From Acidimicrobiaceae bacterium (GTDB taxonomy: Bacteria; Actinomycetota; Acidimicrobiia; Acidimicrobiales; Salinilacustritrichaceae): a stretch of DNA of 6,111 bases. The notes below the pieces were generated by a model. The model saw only the letters and a list, made by a program, of their open reading frames with translations. It had not been told where the DNA came from and ran no database searches. The DNA is taken from the NCBI GenBank assembly GCA_003476595.1, contig DMTU01000348.1, positions 1 through 6,111 of the forward strand. The letters are read 5' to 3'. Shown one piece after another: positions 5,383 through 6,111 of this stretch; within the stretch, counting starts at the first letter, position 1; every line of letters begins with the position of its first letter. Position numbers and translations under genes: made by a program.

Positions 5383-5388
5383 TACGCT
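5383..5388 (+). promoter_or_regulatory. Candidate -10 element of the FkbM gene
   Basis: TACGCT fits TANNNT and ends 9 bases before ATG 5398, exactly the spacing of the candidate element before the deacetylase. A leaderless or near-leaderless mRNA would result, consistent with the missing Shine-Dalgarno. A -35 region at the usual distance would fall inside the right inner arm of the inverted repeat (about 5360-5366), so anything bound there would interfere with transcription. Confidence 0.42.
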
Positions 5389-5397
5389 GACCGGCCC

Positions 5398-6111
5398 ATG
5401 CCCGACCTCCGCCACGCCGTCCGCCACCCGCGTGCGACGTTGCGGGAAGCGAAGCGCCGGCTGCTCACGCCGATCGAGGGTCGCGGCGCGGCGCCGCCCG
5501 CCCCGTCGGGCACCGAGGTGCTCCAGGCGGTCGGCGCCCAGCTCGACACCGCCGGCCGGGTGGCGCTCACCGTCTCGTGCCGCGACGCCGACGTCCTCCC
5601 CAAGGTCGACGGCGCCGGCCGGGTGTTCGAGAGCCCCCACGGCCCGGTCCAGCGCATGCACAACGGTGTCGAGGTGCCCCACCTCGGCTACTTCGGCGAC
5701 TGGATGGCGGAGGTCATCGAGACCCTCCACGGCCACCACGAACCCCAGGAGGAGCTGGCCTTCGCCCGGATCCTCGATCTGATCCACCGCCCTGATCCGG
5801 TGATGATCGAGCTCGGCTGCTTCTGGGCGTACTACTCGACCTGGTTCTTGCAGGACTTCCCCGGGGGCACCGCCGTGGCGTGCGAGCCCGACCCCGAGCA
5901 CCTCGACGTGGGCCGCCAGACCGCAGCGATCAACGGCGTCGACATCCGCTTCGAGCAGGCCGCCGGAGGGGCGTCGGACGACGAGGTCCTCGAGCTGCCG
6001 TCGTGGAACCACCCGGGCACGGTCCACCACGTGCCGGTGCGGTCGGTGCCGACGCTGGTGGCCGACCACGACCTCGACCTGGTCGACGTCCTCCACCTCG
6101 ACATCCAGGGC
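5398..6111 (+). CDS. FkbM-family SAM-dependent methyltransferase (3' end beyond window)
   Basis: An open frame of 238 codons runs from ATG 5398 to the last base. FkbM-family enzymes are S-adenosylmethionine O-methyltransferases acting on natural products and on sugars of surface glycans. The Rossmann core starts near residue 133: VMIELGCFWAYYS (135-147) is the SAM-binding loop, CEPDPEHL (162-169) holds acidic E163 for the ribose, and LVDVLHLDIQG (228-238) is the typical late motif, where the family usually has LKIDVEG; the window stops right there. About 130 residues precede the core, including a basic start (RHAVRHPRATLREAKRR) and a proline/alanine stretch; I recognise no domain there. ATG is the only start, with no in-frame alternative in the intergenic region. 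Role in decorating a surface glycan is inferred from the glycan genes nearby, although the STAS/thioesterase unit lies between. Confidence 0.87.
   Translation, partial: MPDLRHAVRHPRATLREAKRRLLTPIEGRGAAPPAPSGTEVLQAVGAQLDTAGRVALTVSCRDADVLPKVDGAGRVFESPHGPVQRMHNGVEVPHLGYFGDWMAEVIETLHGHHEPQEELAFARILDLIHRPDPVMIELGCFWAYYSTWFLQDFPGGTAVACEPDPEHLDVGRQTAAINGVDIRFEQAAGGASDDEVLELPSWNHPGTVHHVPVRSVPTLVADHDLDLVDVLHLDIQG

Noticed and set aside
4190..6096. Two long minus-strand frames (4190-5350 and 4678-6096) opposite the STAS, thioesterase and FkbM genes
   Set aside because: Both are antisense to genes with strong family motifs, and one passes straight through the intergenic palindrome. Long stop-free antisense frames are expected at this GC content.
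1..6111. CRISPR array, tRNA/rRNA genes, transposase or defence cassette
   Set aside because: No regularly spaced repeats, tRNA-like cloverleaf, rRNA stretch or transposase motif was found. VapBC is the only accessory-type system visible.

Overview
The window is very GC-rich, has strong G/C third-position bias and uses GTG and TTG starts alongside ATG. It holds an actinobacterial-type VapC toxin and a double-hotdog thioesterase. It looks like chromosomal DNA of a high-GC actinobacterium. A lineage such as Acidimicrobiia is plausible, but this is inferred from style and not proven by any marker.

Layout. (1) Bases 2-402, plus strand: the last codons of a probable VapB antitoxin, then a complete VapC PIN-domain ribonuclease that overlaps it by GTGA. 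(2) Bases 410-2561, minus strand: a GT4 glycosyltransferase followed 46 bases downstream by a membrane-anchored zinc amidase for peptidoglycan. The amidase meets vapC tail to tail with only 7 bases between stop codons. (3) Bases 2591-4002, plus strand: a NodB-type polysaccharide deacetylase with no signal peptide, overlapping by TTGA a small PglC-like phosphoglycosyl transferase that starts with TTG. (4) Bases 4158-5323, plus strand: a single-domain STAS protein (anti-sigma-factor antagonist type) overlapping by GTGA a TesB-like acyl-CoA thioesterase. (5) Base 5398 to the window end, plus strand: an FkbM-family methyltransferase cut by the edge.

How the genes fit together. The GT4 enzyme, deacetylase, PglC-like enzyme and perhaps the FkbM methyltransferase form a plausible surface-glycan set. 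The phosphoglycosyl transferase would load the first sugar phosphate on undecaprenyl phosphate, the GT4 would extend it, the deacetylase would expose an amine and the methyltransferase would cap or decorate. The amidase may remodel the wall the glycan is attached to or crosses. The STAS/thioesterase pair is a separate unit with no obvious link to glycans.

Regulation visible in the sequence. The two glycan transcription units diverge from a 28-30 base gap. In it, TANNNT-type -10 elements on opposite strands share the same central TA, each 9-10 bases before an ATG, which suggests back-to-back leaderless or near-leaderless transcripts. The FkbM gene has a TANNNT at exactly the same 9-base distance. 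Just upstream of it, and reaching back to the thioesterase stop, is a strong two-part inverted repeat (5325-5380). Only the STAS gene has a near-perfect Shine-Dalgarno sequence. No rRNA, tRNA, CRISPR array, transposase or complete mobile element was seen.
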